NCBI GenBank assembly: GCA_027574665.1
Contig: CM050648.1
Span: 39,464,700-39,528,699, forward strand
Direction of reading: 5' to 3'
DNA from: Rhynochetos jubatus
Lineage: Eukaryota; Chordata; Aves; Eurypygiformes; Rhynochetidae
Length of the DNA stretch: 64,000 nucleotides
Below are positions 12,421-25,310 of the stretch, in pieces. Position 1 is the stretch's first letter; every line of letters starts with the position of its first letter. Under the pieces are notes generated by a model. The model saw only the letters and a program-made list of their open reading frames with translations. It searched no databases and was not told where the DNA came from. Both the position numbers and the translations under genes were made by a program.

Positions 12421-14369
12421 TAGTAAGTGTTACTAAGTATTGTGAGAGTACTAGGTTTAGAAAGCAAAGTGACAGTCTCCTTGAGATTAAAAAAAAAAAA
12501 AGAAAAGAACAAGCCAGGTTGTTAGAACTATCTAATTGTGTGGACAGAAAAAATTTGGACCCAAGGCATCCCAAAGTATTCCTTCCAGTGCGCATTGCTT
12601 TGCATGTATTTAATGAATCTCTCAGGCTTTCATGACACTGAGTTCCATTCATTCTTCCCCAAGTCTGAATTAAGAAGCCTAAATGATTTTCTGTCTGCAA
12701 ATGTGCTGATGACTGCTGGTCTGTCCCTTCTACCAGCCTACTGGCAAAGGTTTTAGCACCATCTCATCCAAAGAAGGAATCCCCTGTTACTATTTGGCTG
12801 CATCAAATGTCTTTCAGATTCCACACAGCAATTCTTTACCTCCTAAATCTTGTAGATTAGGCACAGTATTACTAGTGACTATTTCCTCCTAATTGATTTT
12901 AATGCTATTTCATAAAAAGGGTCATCTAAAGCATAACATATTTTAATAATCCTAGATAAAGGCAAAATAATAACAATTTTTAAAAGCCCTACCCTAAAGA
13001 TCTTGTAGAAATGTATGAATATAATACACAGCAAATGAAAAAGTGTCCATGACAAAGATGCAGTCAGAATCTCCTAGCATCCTGCAAGGAAGTGTTTTTC
13101 TGTGAGGGACACAAAATCTGGACCATAGTGGAAGTCTCTTTGTACAAAAGAAGACAAGGTCTTACAGGCAGCATTGGAAGGCTTTTCTTCCCACTGAGCT
13201 GGAATGCAGGATTTTACACAGCTGATGTGAGCTCCTTGCAAGAAAGCAACCAGTCCACTTAGATCCCCTCACAGGGTGGTTAGCTCTGGCATGCAAGTGT
13301 TCATGAACGCTTTTCCTTTGCACACTGAAGAGACAAGTTTAACTGCTACGTTTCAAAACCTATGGAGATATTTTTCTATGTATAGCTTGTGAAAAGAAAC
13401 AAAACAAAAGTTTGACCATTGCGGATTCACATAAAGGAAGACTCTCACACCACACCAAGAAACCTGGCAACTGTGAGTAGACATCTTTTTGGAAGGGGCC
13501 AGCATAAAGCCATGAATAATAAAATAATTGCTGCCCTGAAGGGACACCCTCCTCTGTTTCAGCAGTGGAAACTTATGGAGAATTGCACCTAGACAGTCTA
13601 ACTTTGAAAGCAATACCAATACTGTCTTTTATGAGAATAACACGGTTGATGAAGGATCTGCTTAGAAATGAAGCTGCTTCCCCTTCCATGCAGAAAGGAG
13701 ATCAGTGGTAGTAGAGCATTAAGCTCAAAAGGCCAATTTAAGAAACCGAAAGACTGCACTGTCAGACACTTTACAGAGGATGCCACATAGAAAACAAAAA
13801 AGACAGCAGAGGAAAACAAGGGTTTCTATGTATACAACACATTAACATCAAGCCAAGTAGTTATAATGTGTTCAGTGAATAGCATTCTATACACAAGGTG
13901 ATGTGGGTTTGTTACTTCAGTTGTACATCACTTATAAACTGTGGTAGCATTTGTACATATTTAAATATAAAGACAAAATCATATGAAAAAACATGAGCTT
14001 TGCAATTAAATCACTTCAACACATGATATTGGGTTCCTATAAAATGCTTCAAGGTAATTGTTCTTCTGAGTATGATTACAATAAAAGACCCCACAGTTAA
14101 TGTACCACAAACTAGCAGTATCAAACAGTTCTCCTGGATAAAAGACACAGATGTATCAGAAGACAGACAGCAGTATGACTGGGGTATTAAAATTTGCCAG
14201 CAGCAAGCAAGTTCAGAGAAATACCGATACCCACCTAGAAAGGAAACAAAGTTTTGAGGTCAAGACAACCTTATTTGTGAGGACTAGAGATAAAATAAAG
14301 CTAATTTGTGTTGAAGTATATTGGAAAGGACAATTATCCAGGGGATTAGGTTTCCAGATCCAAATTCAT
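12421..14369. other. Intronic sequence without recognised features
   Basis: AT-rich. A 12-A run at about 12488-12499. Open frames such as 12389-12700 (minus, 103 codons) have no recognisable content. Confidence 0.5.
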
Positions 14370-15110
14370 GACTTGAAGAGCGCTGTACATCGATAGCATC
14401 CCAATCAGTCTCCCTGGTACACTGACCTGTCTGCATGGTGGCAAAGGAGCTCAGCTCGTGTCATCTGGGTTGCTGTGCTCCGGTAAAAGGCACATGGCTA
14501 ATCCATCAGCAACCCATTTGCTGTGAAACAGAGTGTTTGACAGCTTCTCAGCCTCGTCGCCCCATTGCACTAAAAGCCTCTGCTTGACAGAAATACCCAG
14601 TCAATTAAGGGAGATGGCTGCTAAGAACTGAAATGGGGGTTTTTTTTTTTTTTTTTCTTTTAACAATACTCTACTGGGTCTACATAAAGAAATTAAAAGT
14701 GTTCCAAAGAAGGCAACAATGCTCGCACAGGGCTTCCCAACAGCCATTTACTGCAACAATTGCCAACATTTTTGTTTGTAAAACATAATTGCCCTTCTAG
14801 ATCATTTACGAAACAAGCCCGGCTCTCAGCTTCAAAACTCCAGTTTGTGTTTAATTATACTTAGACATTAAATGCCTTTTCTTGTATACTGCAAAACAAC
14901 CTGGGACAACATTAAGATTCAGTTATAAGGGTATTTTATAAAGTATGAAAGTCAAAACATACTTCAAACTTATTTTGAAAATATAATGTATGTAAACGTT
15001 AAGGATTAATTACTTATTGCTGGACCCACTGTAATTCCATAATGTATTTCAAAATATTAACCAGGGCTATGCATAATTTGGCTTTGTATAAATTAAGGGA
15101 GGGTAACTTT
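14370..15110. promoter_or_regulatory. Candidate conserved noncoding element(s)
   Basis: Two non-repetitive blocks flank a 17-T tract (14640-14656). The left block, 14380-14630, has CpGs and E-box-like CAGCTC/CACATG motifs. The right block, 14700-15110, has many homeodomain-type TTAAT/TAATTA cores and ATTGCC/ACAATTGCC repeats. The texture resembles deeply conserved developmental enhancers common in introns of neuronal genes. This is inference only. Confidence 0.3.
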
Positions 15111-17550
15111 GAATTTAAGAGAACCCACAGCAAAAGAAGAAATAATAAGAAGAAATATCCTGAAAATGTTTTCTCAGTTTTATACATCAATTCTTGACAT
15201 GATGCTCCAACCTTCTTGTGTACCTTTTTGACAAATATTTGTGAGATCAGGTTTTATTACACTGAATGGCCATCTGAAATGAGAATTTCCACTGTCTCTG
15301 TAGAAACAATATTTTAAATTAACCTGAGCATGTATTAACAGTACAAACACGTAGTCTCTCCGTTCAGTTACATAAAGTAGAATATTCTCCAGTTTATTTG
15401 TTGAACTAAGTATTTACAATAGATAATATTGAACTTGGTTTTATATTTTACTTAAAAGCCAAATGGAAATAAAATGAGAACTTAATTTACTTAGAAGAGT
15501 TTAAAGTTCAATGTAACGTAATGCTCAAATATGTTCAATTTTCGCTGTTGAAGAATACTGCCCTGAAATGTTAGGAAACCTGAGGTTTGTGGTCACCTAA
15601 GCAATCTTAATTTGATCCAATTGCAAGTAGGCATTATGCTTCAGCTTTATTATTTTTTTTCAGTTGATTCATAGCTTCATTCTTATTGAGATGGTGTATT
15701 ACAGTCTTCACAAACGTGTGACTGGATCTAGGTTTCTAGGTCCTTAGCTACCTGTAAACTGGGTGGTTTTTTTCAGAAGTGTTGAGCACTCAATAGCTGA
15801 TTCAAACTGAGATCAGGTCTTGCTCACACTTATGTGCCTTCACCTGTAATGATCCTTTGAAGCAGGATGATTTTGTTCATACCGCTGTGTTATTTGGACA
15901 CTCTAAAAATAGAACTAAGATCAGGGACTCTCTTGATTATGAAGAGATATTGTAAGAAAACAAAACACTAAGTTGTGTTTTGGGCTACAGTCCAGCCCAG
16001 ACTTCTCAATCCACGATCATCTCTTCAGAAGATAATTATTCATATCACTTTTTAATGTCAGAAAATAGCAGCTGGACCAAACTGAACCCCAAGGACACAA
16101 TATTGTTCCTGGTTGAAATCTGTATGTCTTTTAAGTATTGCAAAAAAACCAATGGCCTGCTTATAACCCTGAAAAGCACCCTCCATATCATACAAATCAT
16201 GTGCATTCAGTAACATCAGTTTTGCCTCTACCCCAGCTTAACTGAATTTACATAAACTATGAGATTGGAATGTTTATACATATATGTAGACAGATAAATA
16301 CATATTGCATATATTTAAAGGAATATGAAATTGCTCTGTGTAACTTTTACCTTCAAACCCTGAATTATTTCAACCAATGTTTGTAAAATGGATAAAAGTA
16401 TAGATAGTTCCTTTATACTTCAGAAAACTGAAGTACTGTCTTTTCTAAAGGTTACATGGACATCCTACGTATAGAATACATTCTTCCAACATGAAGCACT
16501 AATTCTCTTAATCTATTTTAAAACCAGCCACATGTTATTTACTGTAAATTTAAGATGAAATTTCTATTCATAGATAATGTTCAGGACATAAAATGCCTAT
16601 CAGCTTTCTACAAAGCCAGAAGAAATTGAAAGAGCGTAGTTAATAGTTTCAAAACTGCAAAAATGAAAATGGGAAAAGTCAAATTCTTTTCTTTACAGGA
16701 TTCTTACAAAAATAAATCGATCGTTTGGAATATGTAACAGGAAGAAGCAAACTTTTGGCAAACCAAGAAAATCAGTTGGACTCTTTCTAACCTGATTGTT
16801 GTCTCACAGTGGAATAAAGACATTTTGTAAAAGGGTTTGTTTTTACAGTACTACTTAGATTTACTCTACGCATTTCAAATCCAGAAATCAAAAGACAAAG
16901 ATGGAAAACAAAGCTCTTAATCTGTGTCCCAAAGCTGCAAATGTGTTAATATTCTCATCTTTTATGCTTTCAAGGTAGTTACAGTAAAGAGTTCTTTACT
17001 GTAGTCTTCAAGAAGGAACTTACTTAACCTCTGATAGTGGCGGACTTGAAAACAAGAGGCAGTATTGCCTTTATAGCAGAAGGACTTGCTAAATATTTCC
17101 TGGGTTTAAAATTGAAGGTCCTTATAGCCACTATGCTTACAAATATGCTTCTTTGTTAGAAATATTTAACTGGAGACTGTTTCTTCTCCTTTGTGTTCTC
17201 CAGTTTTGGTTTTGCTTTGGGGTCATTAATAGCTTCTTCAGATTTCCTTCTCTCTTTGCTTTTGCATTTTTTAAGTGTATCTTGAATAATTAAAAGCAGA
17301 GCAAAATGCATTTCAGCTCCAAGACAAGCTGTTTATCAAAACAGTGTGATGTCTATGTCACCTCTAATCCTCTCATGACTCTTCAGAGATCAAACAGATG
17401 ACAATTTTATCTAAACAGAATTCAGTTCTCAAAAGGTTACCATCACCTGTGCTAGAAAGACAGTAATAATTCCCTGAGAGAACCATGCTAATCAATAAAC
17501 CTTTGTCTTGAAAAACTTTAGTAGTATACTTCAGATAAACCATAGGAATA
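15111..17550. other. Intronic sequence without recognised features
   Basis: Strongly AT-rich, unique-looking. No recognised repeat, RNA or supported coding frame. Confidence 0.5.
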
Positions 17551-17613
17551 ACTTGGTTGGAACCAGATGAACGTTAAGGTCCCTTCCAACCCAACCCATT
17601 CTATGATTCTATA
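17551..17613 (+). mobile_element. CR1 LINE 3'-terminal fragment, plus orientation
   Basis: Reads GGTTGGAACCAGATGAACG, then GGTCCCTTCCAACCCAACCC and ends ATTCTATGATTCTATAATA: the last ~60 bp of a CR1 with its octamer tail. It is the only recognised CR1 in the intron antisense to NKAIN3. Confidence 0.9.
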
Positions 17614-20600
17614 ATAAAGTCAGGCAATAATGCACACGGGGGGTAGCTCAAGTCCACACACTAGTCATTTTTAAAGCATGAAAAAATATTTATTAAATCC
17701 TTTCAGTCTTTCTTAAATTACCTAAAATACACAGATATCCACATGTAAACACACTAAACAATGCTGCAAGGAACAAAATGTCTTATGCCTTGCCCAGATG
17801 TACATTCTTAGCTGATAGCATGTACAGACCACAGAGGTGCCAAACTGGATACCCAGTTTTGTGCTGCAGCTTTTGGACTAATTAATTCTGCTTTGTTGTA
17901 AATCTGCTTTGATTTTTAGGTCTTCTTTTATCCACCCCATAACTGTTTTAATCTTGTGATAGGAAACACAGATGGAAATGAGCAAAGAAATGTTGGTCTT
18001 GCCCTCTGCAACCACTCTGGTATGCAAGCAACTTGACATGGGATTTGCTTTTGTATATAACACATATAAGTCATTCACATAATACGTATATCACGGACTT
18101 CAGCAAAGCCTTTTACATGTTATGTTAAAGATCAAGAACTAAGCAGTGGCTGTGTTGTATAAGCATGGCTAAGAAAGGAATGGAAAAAACAATTTCGCAG
18201 TTCCTTACACCAGGCATATGTATAACCTGTAAGTTATGGCTTATATTGGGTTTTCTTAAGCCAAAGTGAGTTTTTGATGGGATGATGCAAGGATGTTGGA
18301 TGTTATGAGAAAGCACTCCAGATATGACAGGACAAGCATGGGGAAAAAGCACAAAGATATCAGAGGCAGAAGTTCAAAAAGTACTGGAGAGCATCCTAAG
18401 ATCAGTTTGGACAGACAGGGAAGCCAGACCACCCACAGCTCTTCCCCCAGATTCTGAACTACATTTCCTTTCCGTCAGACTTGCACTGCCTTTTCATTGG
18501 TTCTGCAACATTTCTGTTGATGAAATTATTTCCCCATGAGCACTGCAGAAATATTTAATGCCAAAACTGATTTCAATAAACTCATTTCATTAACTGAGTG
18601 TTAACGCTGTGATCCTATGATCTCCCGAAGATCCCATCTTCAAAGGAGACCATCTTAAGAACACAAAAACAGCTGGATCAGCAATTCTAAGATTACAGAC
18701 TAAAAGTGCTGTTGGGATTTTGATACCTAACTCTGAACTTGATAAAGTCTGCACAGTCATTAACGACTCCTAACCTCAGTGTCAGCCACAGCTGCTTCCT
18801 TAGGTCCCACTCGACACTTTAAAATACAATTTTCTGATTTATGCCAAATTTTCTTTAAGAAGGAGGATGTGTTTGACATCTATCTAATGCCTAAATCAAT
18901 TTGAACCCAGAAACTATGGGTATCTGAAATATCCTAATTTGGTCACTTCAGAGTTGAATGTTCACACCAGAGATTTCACACTTCTAAAAGTCACCTTTTC
19001 AGAGCAGCATCCATATCTAGCTTTTTTACAAGCACCCTGGGAGTTCCCTGCTTCCTCTCCAGAACATAGAGAACACTTGCCCAGGGTTATGGGAGACAAG
19101 ATCAAATCCTTCTTCTGCACGAGAAAACTCAACCTCATGACTTTAAACACTGGGTTGTCACCTAGTCTGACTCTGACAGTGAGTGTTTGTATGAATGGAG
19201 AAGAAAAGAAGGATTAGAAGAGGATAGGGAAGCAAGGGTATCCATTTCGTTCAGTTACTGGCAAGAGAACATAAATCCGTATTTCAGAACTTAACCAGAC
19301 CACCTGCAGTTCAGGCTCTTCTCCAGGCTGATGGCTACATTCTGGGCAATTACTGAAATGTATACGCAGCCCTGCAAACACATTCATAACCCTTTCCAGT
19401 GTTAACAGCCTCATTCACAAGTGACAGCATTACATACTTTCATGCAATCTGTGGTATTTCTGAGCACAGTGAATGCCTCAGTGCAAAGTGACCACTTCAG
19501 CAAGTGCAAGAGCCACCTCCCCAAAGAGCTTCTGGCAACGTTGCCCTAGCCACGGCTATCCACTGTCTCAGGATATTGGAAAGGTCAAACAGTGGTTGAC
19601 AAGAAAAGGAAAGGACAGTGTTGTCCTTCCCACATTGCTTTGCCACTGCTGCATGCCCCATAAGGTTTGATCATCCAGTTGAGAAAGAAAGATAAACTGG
19701 TGTGATTTACGTAATAGATCATGTAGCTGCTACCTAGAACAACCACTGTGACTGGTTTCCAAAGAGCCAAGAGCCTGAAATGCATCCACATAAATTGTTT
19801 AATCACCTATCTTGAATCATGCATAGATATTTAAAAACTGAGATCTCTATGTGCAGAGTTTGCCTCAATCCACTGGAAGAAAATATGTCTAATAAGTAAT
19901 GTCAGCTGCTCTACCGCAAAGAGTAGTCATCTTCCACACTGCTTATGTTAACCTCACAGTAAGTAAGGTAAATGATATAACTTCTGCTTTAAGTTAGCAT
20001 TCCTCCATTCAACAGGGAAAAAAGAGATCAAAACCTTACGATTAATCACAACTTTGCTCTTTAGCAGCACCATACCATTACTCTGAGATAGGTTTTCAGC
20101 AAGTAATAAAGTACTAACAGGATAATGGCAGTGGAGTAGCAAATGAAATCTATTCTTGCCCACATTTGTTCCACTTCTCTGCACTGATAGTAAAAATACA
20201 TAAAATGGGACACTGAAGATATCCATATGCAGTGCACTAAATGAAGAGGGGAAAAAAAAAACACCCTAGTGGATACCATTTTTTCTCATGCATCATCAAC
20301 TACTTTCTGCTTAAGCCATACTAAGCTGCTAAGAAGCAATAAAAAGCTGTAATTGGAGAACTACAGAAGATGCAGGGCATGTAAACACACACGAGCCTAA
20401 AAAATAACAGTTGTCATCCATAGAGACATTCCTCTTATCCATCTTTTTTTCCATATTTGGACATCATCTTGAGTGAAAATCTGTATTTCTGTGGGTTTAG
20501 TCAATGATTGAATGCTCACCCCAAAACATTTCTAACTTCAGCAACCCATGAATCCAGCAATACCCATACCTGTTCCAGAGGATAAAGCTTGGTCAGCTAG

Positions 20601-21585
20601 TCTACCATCCATAAACATATATTGCATTTCCAAAGGTTTCCAGTAGAGCAATATGAAGGAGGTATATGCCCTATGCTCACTTTGCATGCCCACATGCAAA
20701 TTCATCTATCTTACTAGGTTTTAGGGAAGAGGTCAGCTCAAGAGAAGTGGTCAGTTTTCCATTACTACAACAGGATGAGAGCAATTATGAAGAGACTGTT
20801 CCACACAGGAATCTGTGCAGAATAACAGGGGGTGACATTCATGGTGGTTTAATGAACATCTCTATCCAACGTACTCGAATCTTCCAACACCTGCCACTTC
20901 ATGGCAAGGAGATTAACATTTAATCCCCTTAAGGAAGTATATCCCACCAATACTTGTCATGCGAAAACTACAGTGAGTCAGTACAGCATGTCATACAAGA
21001 GAGTAATCATGTTGTAACTATTACCAGTTCAGAATATTTGTCTTGCTTTCCAAAGATTTTAAGTCTTGCAGATCCATTACCACTTCATGGAAAAATGTAG
21101 GTATGTCTCAGGACAGAAAGCAATGAAATACTGCATTTTATGTACTTGATTAAAAACAACTTTGGTAAAAAATACAACTAAATTTGCTATTACTCATGAA
21201 AAATATGTTTATGAAGTAATTATATTACATCATGCCATTTTCATTAAGATACAGTACTGCTCAAAGAGAACTCCAGTACAATATTGAAATTATAGCCAGT
21301 GACTAACTCTGCTGTTTTCAGTTCAAGCTATTACAAAACATGGTAATGTCAGCTTTTGAAAATATTTTAAAAACTGAAAATCAAAGAAAACATACAGCAA
21401 AAGCAAGAACATGAGTTCCTTCTTAGAACTACTTAGACTGTACACATATAACTTCAAATCGCCAAGATATAGTCTCAAACTACTTGACTGCAACAGTGAA
21501 ACAGAAATTTAATAATTAACATGCAAAATGGCAGGGTCATATTAATAAAATTAGTAGGAAAAGATACCACTTGTTACCATAAAGA
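17614..21585. other. Intronic sequence without recognised features
   Basis: AT-rich, with only chance-length open frames and short A-runs (near 20254). Nothing further recognised. Confidence 0.5.
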
Positions 21586-22095
21586 CTACTCATTTAAATT
21601 CTTTTGCAAGTGAGCAGAATTTGCCCACAGTTCGATCTTCACGTACACAGATGCATCACTGGTCTCTTGACAGAGCTGTAGATTGGATGTAATGCTAGTG
21701 AAGACTGAAGTCACGCACTGAAAAACGTTACAAGACCTGATTACAGCCTCCAGCTCTTCTTGTATGTTCCAATTTTTAACCATTACAGTGAATCTATTCC
21801 TGTTAGATCTAGTTATTATATTTCTGAATCTTTCAGGTTGACATGCAACACCTGCTTTCCTCATTCTACTGCCCAAGAAATTTGTTTGCTTGTCTTCAAG
21901 AAGGTACAACACAAGCAATATCCAAACTATCACAGTAGTCATGGATAAACCTGTTTTACTGAAAAAAATAAAAACCATTACTGGAAATATCTGCAGTTTT
22001 ACATCTATAATAAATACTCCCTGAAAATTAGTTGCTGAAAAACAGTTCTGGAAAAAAATGGTTTGCATGTCCTTAACTAAGCCAGAAGAAATCAA
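21586..22095 (-). CDS. Unassigned 169-codon open reading frame (probably chance, possibly a retrocopy or nested exon)
   Basis: This is the longest open frame in the window outside the CpG island and the CR1 coding remnants. It starts at an ATG at 22095 and ends with TAG at 21586-21588. The peptide has a hydrophobic, possible membrane segment at about residues 36-67 (containing VIVWILLVLYLLE), then a basic stretch (RFRNIITRSNRNRF) and an acidic C-terminal half with several Cys. I recognise no family and see no repeat. With an AT content near 62%, a stop-free run this long is expected roughly 0.1 times in the window, so it merits a look, but it is not good evidence for a gene. An ATTAAA-like signal lies about 75 nt beyond the stop on the minus strand. 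Confidence 0.12.
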   Translation of the reverse strand: MISSGLVKDMQTIFFQNCFSATNFQGVFIIDVKLQIFPVMVFIFFSKTGLSMTTVIVWILLVLYLLEDKQTNFLGSRMRKAGVACQPERFRNIITRSNRNRFTVMVKNWNIQEELEAVIRSCNVFQCVTSVFTSITSNLQLCQETSDASVYVKIELWANSAHLQKNLNE

Positions 22096-25000
22096 TGTGT
22101 AATTCAGTGGGTTTTGGAGGCTGCTTCAGTACCAACTAGTTACAAAGAAGTCAGGTCTGTAGTGCAAACCCATACCTTCTGTCTCCACTTTGTCCTTATA
22201 TTTGACTAAGTCACACATGGTTCATCCAAATTTCACTCACTAAAGAGGGTATGTATGTGGTGCATTTGTACTTCCACAGTTTCCACAAATGAAAATTCAT
22301 GCTGGGAATCAACCCCACATAGAGCAAGAGGAACCTAATTTGCTTGCAATTTTCTCAATAGTTTCAGCTTCATAAATGTACTCAGCAGGCTGTTTCCAGC
22401 CTTTGTTTTGACCTTATTCATAGTTCCTAGTTTATAATCTTCTAATATTGCATTTCTCTCACACATGGCCACTCTGGAAACTTCACTACAATGTACATTA
22501 GAGCTAAAATAAACTCTGTTATAACCCTGCTATTGTTAATAGGGTTCACCACTATTTGCAGTGTGAACATTTTGGCTCTGTTAGAACTGTGTTAGCAGTC
22601 CAGAGAGTTCTTGCAGAGCTGGTGGTTCAAAAGGCATCAGAAAATTGCCTACAAAATAATTAGGAACATATTTTAAAAATGTACGATATGCATGATCCTG
22701 TACACATAAGCACACAAACAAGCAAAACTAGAAAAAAGTTTTGCTGTTTTTTAGTGTTTGGGTTGCTTTTTTTTTTTTTTTTTTAAAAAAAAAGAGGGGA
22801 TATTCAGCATGATTTTGAATCATGAGAATTGTGGTAACACTCTACACCTTCCAGCCTCTTCAAAAAGGATACACAGACCTTTGATTTAAAAAAAAGTGGG
22901 GAGACATTGGACTACCAGTGAAGGTGATAGGAAAAAAAGGCTAGGGAAGGTTTGGTCAGGGTGGCTTTTAAGGGGAGAAGAGGGAAGCCATTATCCTCAC
23001 GTATCTCAAACCAGCACCTTACTAGTACATACAGACATTTCACAAGTGCTGAACTACTGGTCCTACCCCAGGAGGAGCAAAACTTCAGATAAATCATCTC
23101 CATCTCTTTTGTCAGCATGAGCAACACCTGGAGCCACTGATCCCTGAGAATATTTTCACGGGTTTCTGCCACATTTTAAACATACTTTTTGTACATCTAT
23201 TGGGCAAGAGTTAGCACAGATTTTGTATTTAGTGAAAGGCAGTGGAGAAAACAGCCAAGTCAAAGGTTTATGGAAGAAAGAAAAGCTATCTGTTTTAGCA
23301 TGTAGCTGTCATGAGTTATTTTATAGGATGTATAAAACCTAGTAAATCACATTCACATCAAAAAGAAACTACATCCAACACTGACTGAAATACATCCCTT
23401 TGCTATTGCTGCAACCTGAGAGTCTGACCTTCCCCATTACATTTAATAGGAGACAGAAAGAATGAGAGCCACATATAGTAGAGAACAATCTATGAAAGCT
23501 CTTAAAAATAAACATGTGCAAGTCCTAAAGAAAAAATTAAGAAATAAGAGGTGTATAGAAAAATTGTTTATGAGCTCAAACACACAAAATTTGTCTTTTT
23601 TCCATATACTTATAAATTAATCCCTTTGCAGAAAGAAAAGGAAGACTAGGCAAGCTTATATATCACACAACATAGAATACCAACAATTACTTATTTTTTA
23701 TTTCCATCTATAAATTTGAAAATGTAGTTGCCAGCTTATTTGGTGCCTACTGCAATTTTACTGCAGATGCTAGAGTCTCCACACAATTTATGATAAGGTT
23801 GATACATTAAATATGAAGTGGTTTCACTAGCCCCTGTGTCACATCCAAAATTTTCTTATCAATCCCTTTCATGGATAATAGTTTTATACTTAAAAAAAGG
23901 CCCCAATAAAATTGGTAAGCCACAATTATTCATAGCTTAAAGCTCAGTCTTAGATACACTCATATATCCATTATTTAACTTCAGCTACATGAATCTATTG
24001 AATTTTGTGCCTGCCAATCTACACAAAATAACAAATACTAGTTTGTTTTTCAGCACGGGAATCTTCTCCCTATACATTTATTTGAGATATCAAACCTACC
24101 CAGAATTAATAGCAGCCTATTCAGTGGCAGTTGAAATTCATCTTTGAACTTTGCATTCATTATTACCAAAGACGCTGCTCACAGGCTTGTCCGTAAGTAT
24201 AGGCTGATTGTTAAGGAATTATTGGAGAGAGTTGCAGTAACGCAATCTAAATGTTGCACATGGATAATAAACTGATCAAAAAATCTTATAGTGGAAGATT
24301 TTTAATCCAAAAATATTGATTCAACAGTAATAAAACTATTCCATGAAAATCCATTAACTGTTAAAATCTTATCAGAAACAAAACAGGTGGGCTTTCTACA
24401 AGCCCAGACATCCCAGTTCCTCATACTGCTGTTTTTCTGGATTGATTGAACAATTCCTCAAGGAGCAATTTCTTCCCAAGAGTCAATCCATGGGGAAGAA
24501 GGCAGCAGAAAGCAACCAAAACCTGTGTTTACACACAAACACACACAGAGAATAACTCATTTAGCTTTAGGGACATTCCTCTAAAATACCTCTATTTTCC
24601 TGTTCCACATCTGTATGTGCTCATATTTTTTACAGGGATAGCTGAAGTTTCTCTGTAATAACTGACAGACCACAGACAAACTTTCAGATAAATTACAATT
24701 TTCTCATTAGGTGAAAATTTGACTTTTCAGTTTAAAATATTCTGCATAAAATTCAAACAAACTGAACTTGTCAGTGTTTTTTTAATGCCTCTTGGCAAGT
24801 TTTGTGCAGCTTTGTCTTCTTTATTCTAGGTGCTCTTCAGCCATATCATATCTGTCGTTAAGACTAGAGATTCATATCAGATGACAAGAGGAAAGTATGA
24901 CACTTCACACAAAGCAGAAGTCATCTAGACATCCACAGAGAAGACTGAAGGTATGTCAAGAGGTGTCAGTTCTTAGACAGGCACCACAATAGAATTTCTG

Positions 25001-25310
25001 AATAAAGGTAATGTTCTCTGCCAAAAATTTCTTAGGTGTTTTTGCCTATTACAAAAAAGAAACTTTTCTTTTCTTTTGTTTCTTTACTATTTCTAATTTT
25101 TGAAAGTAAAACAATACCATCATCCAGCAGAGGAAAATGTAATATTTCACTTTATATGGCAACAGCATCACGAGTTTTATAGTTTGCATTAAAAACAAGA
25201 TTAAAAAGAAAAATATTGACAAGTCTGTTATCAGTAGTTATCAAAAATCTTGCTGCTTGTCAAGCTGTTGAAACATCTGGCTGAACAATGAGCTAAAATT
25301 CCCCTGGCAT
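22096..25310. repeat. Intronic sequence with a T18A9 tract
   Basis: Contains 18 T followed directly by 9 A at 22767-22793, a self-complementary homopolymer junction. The rest is AT-rich and unassigned. A short CA-rich run occurs near 24530-24550. Confidence 0.6.
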
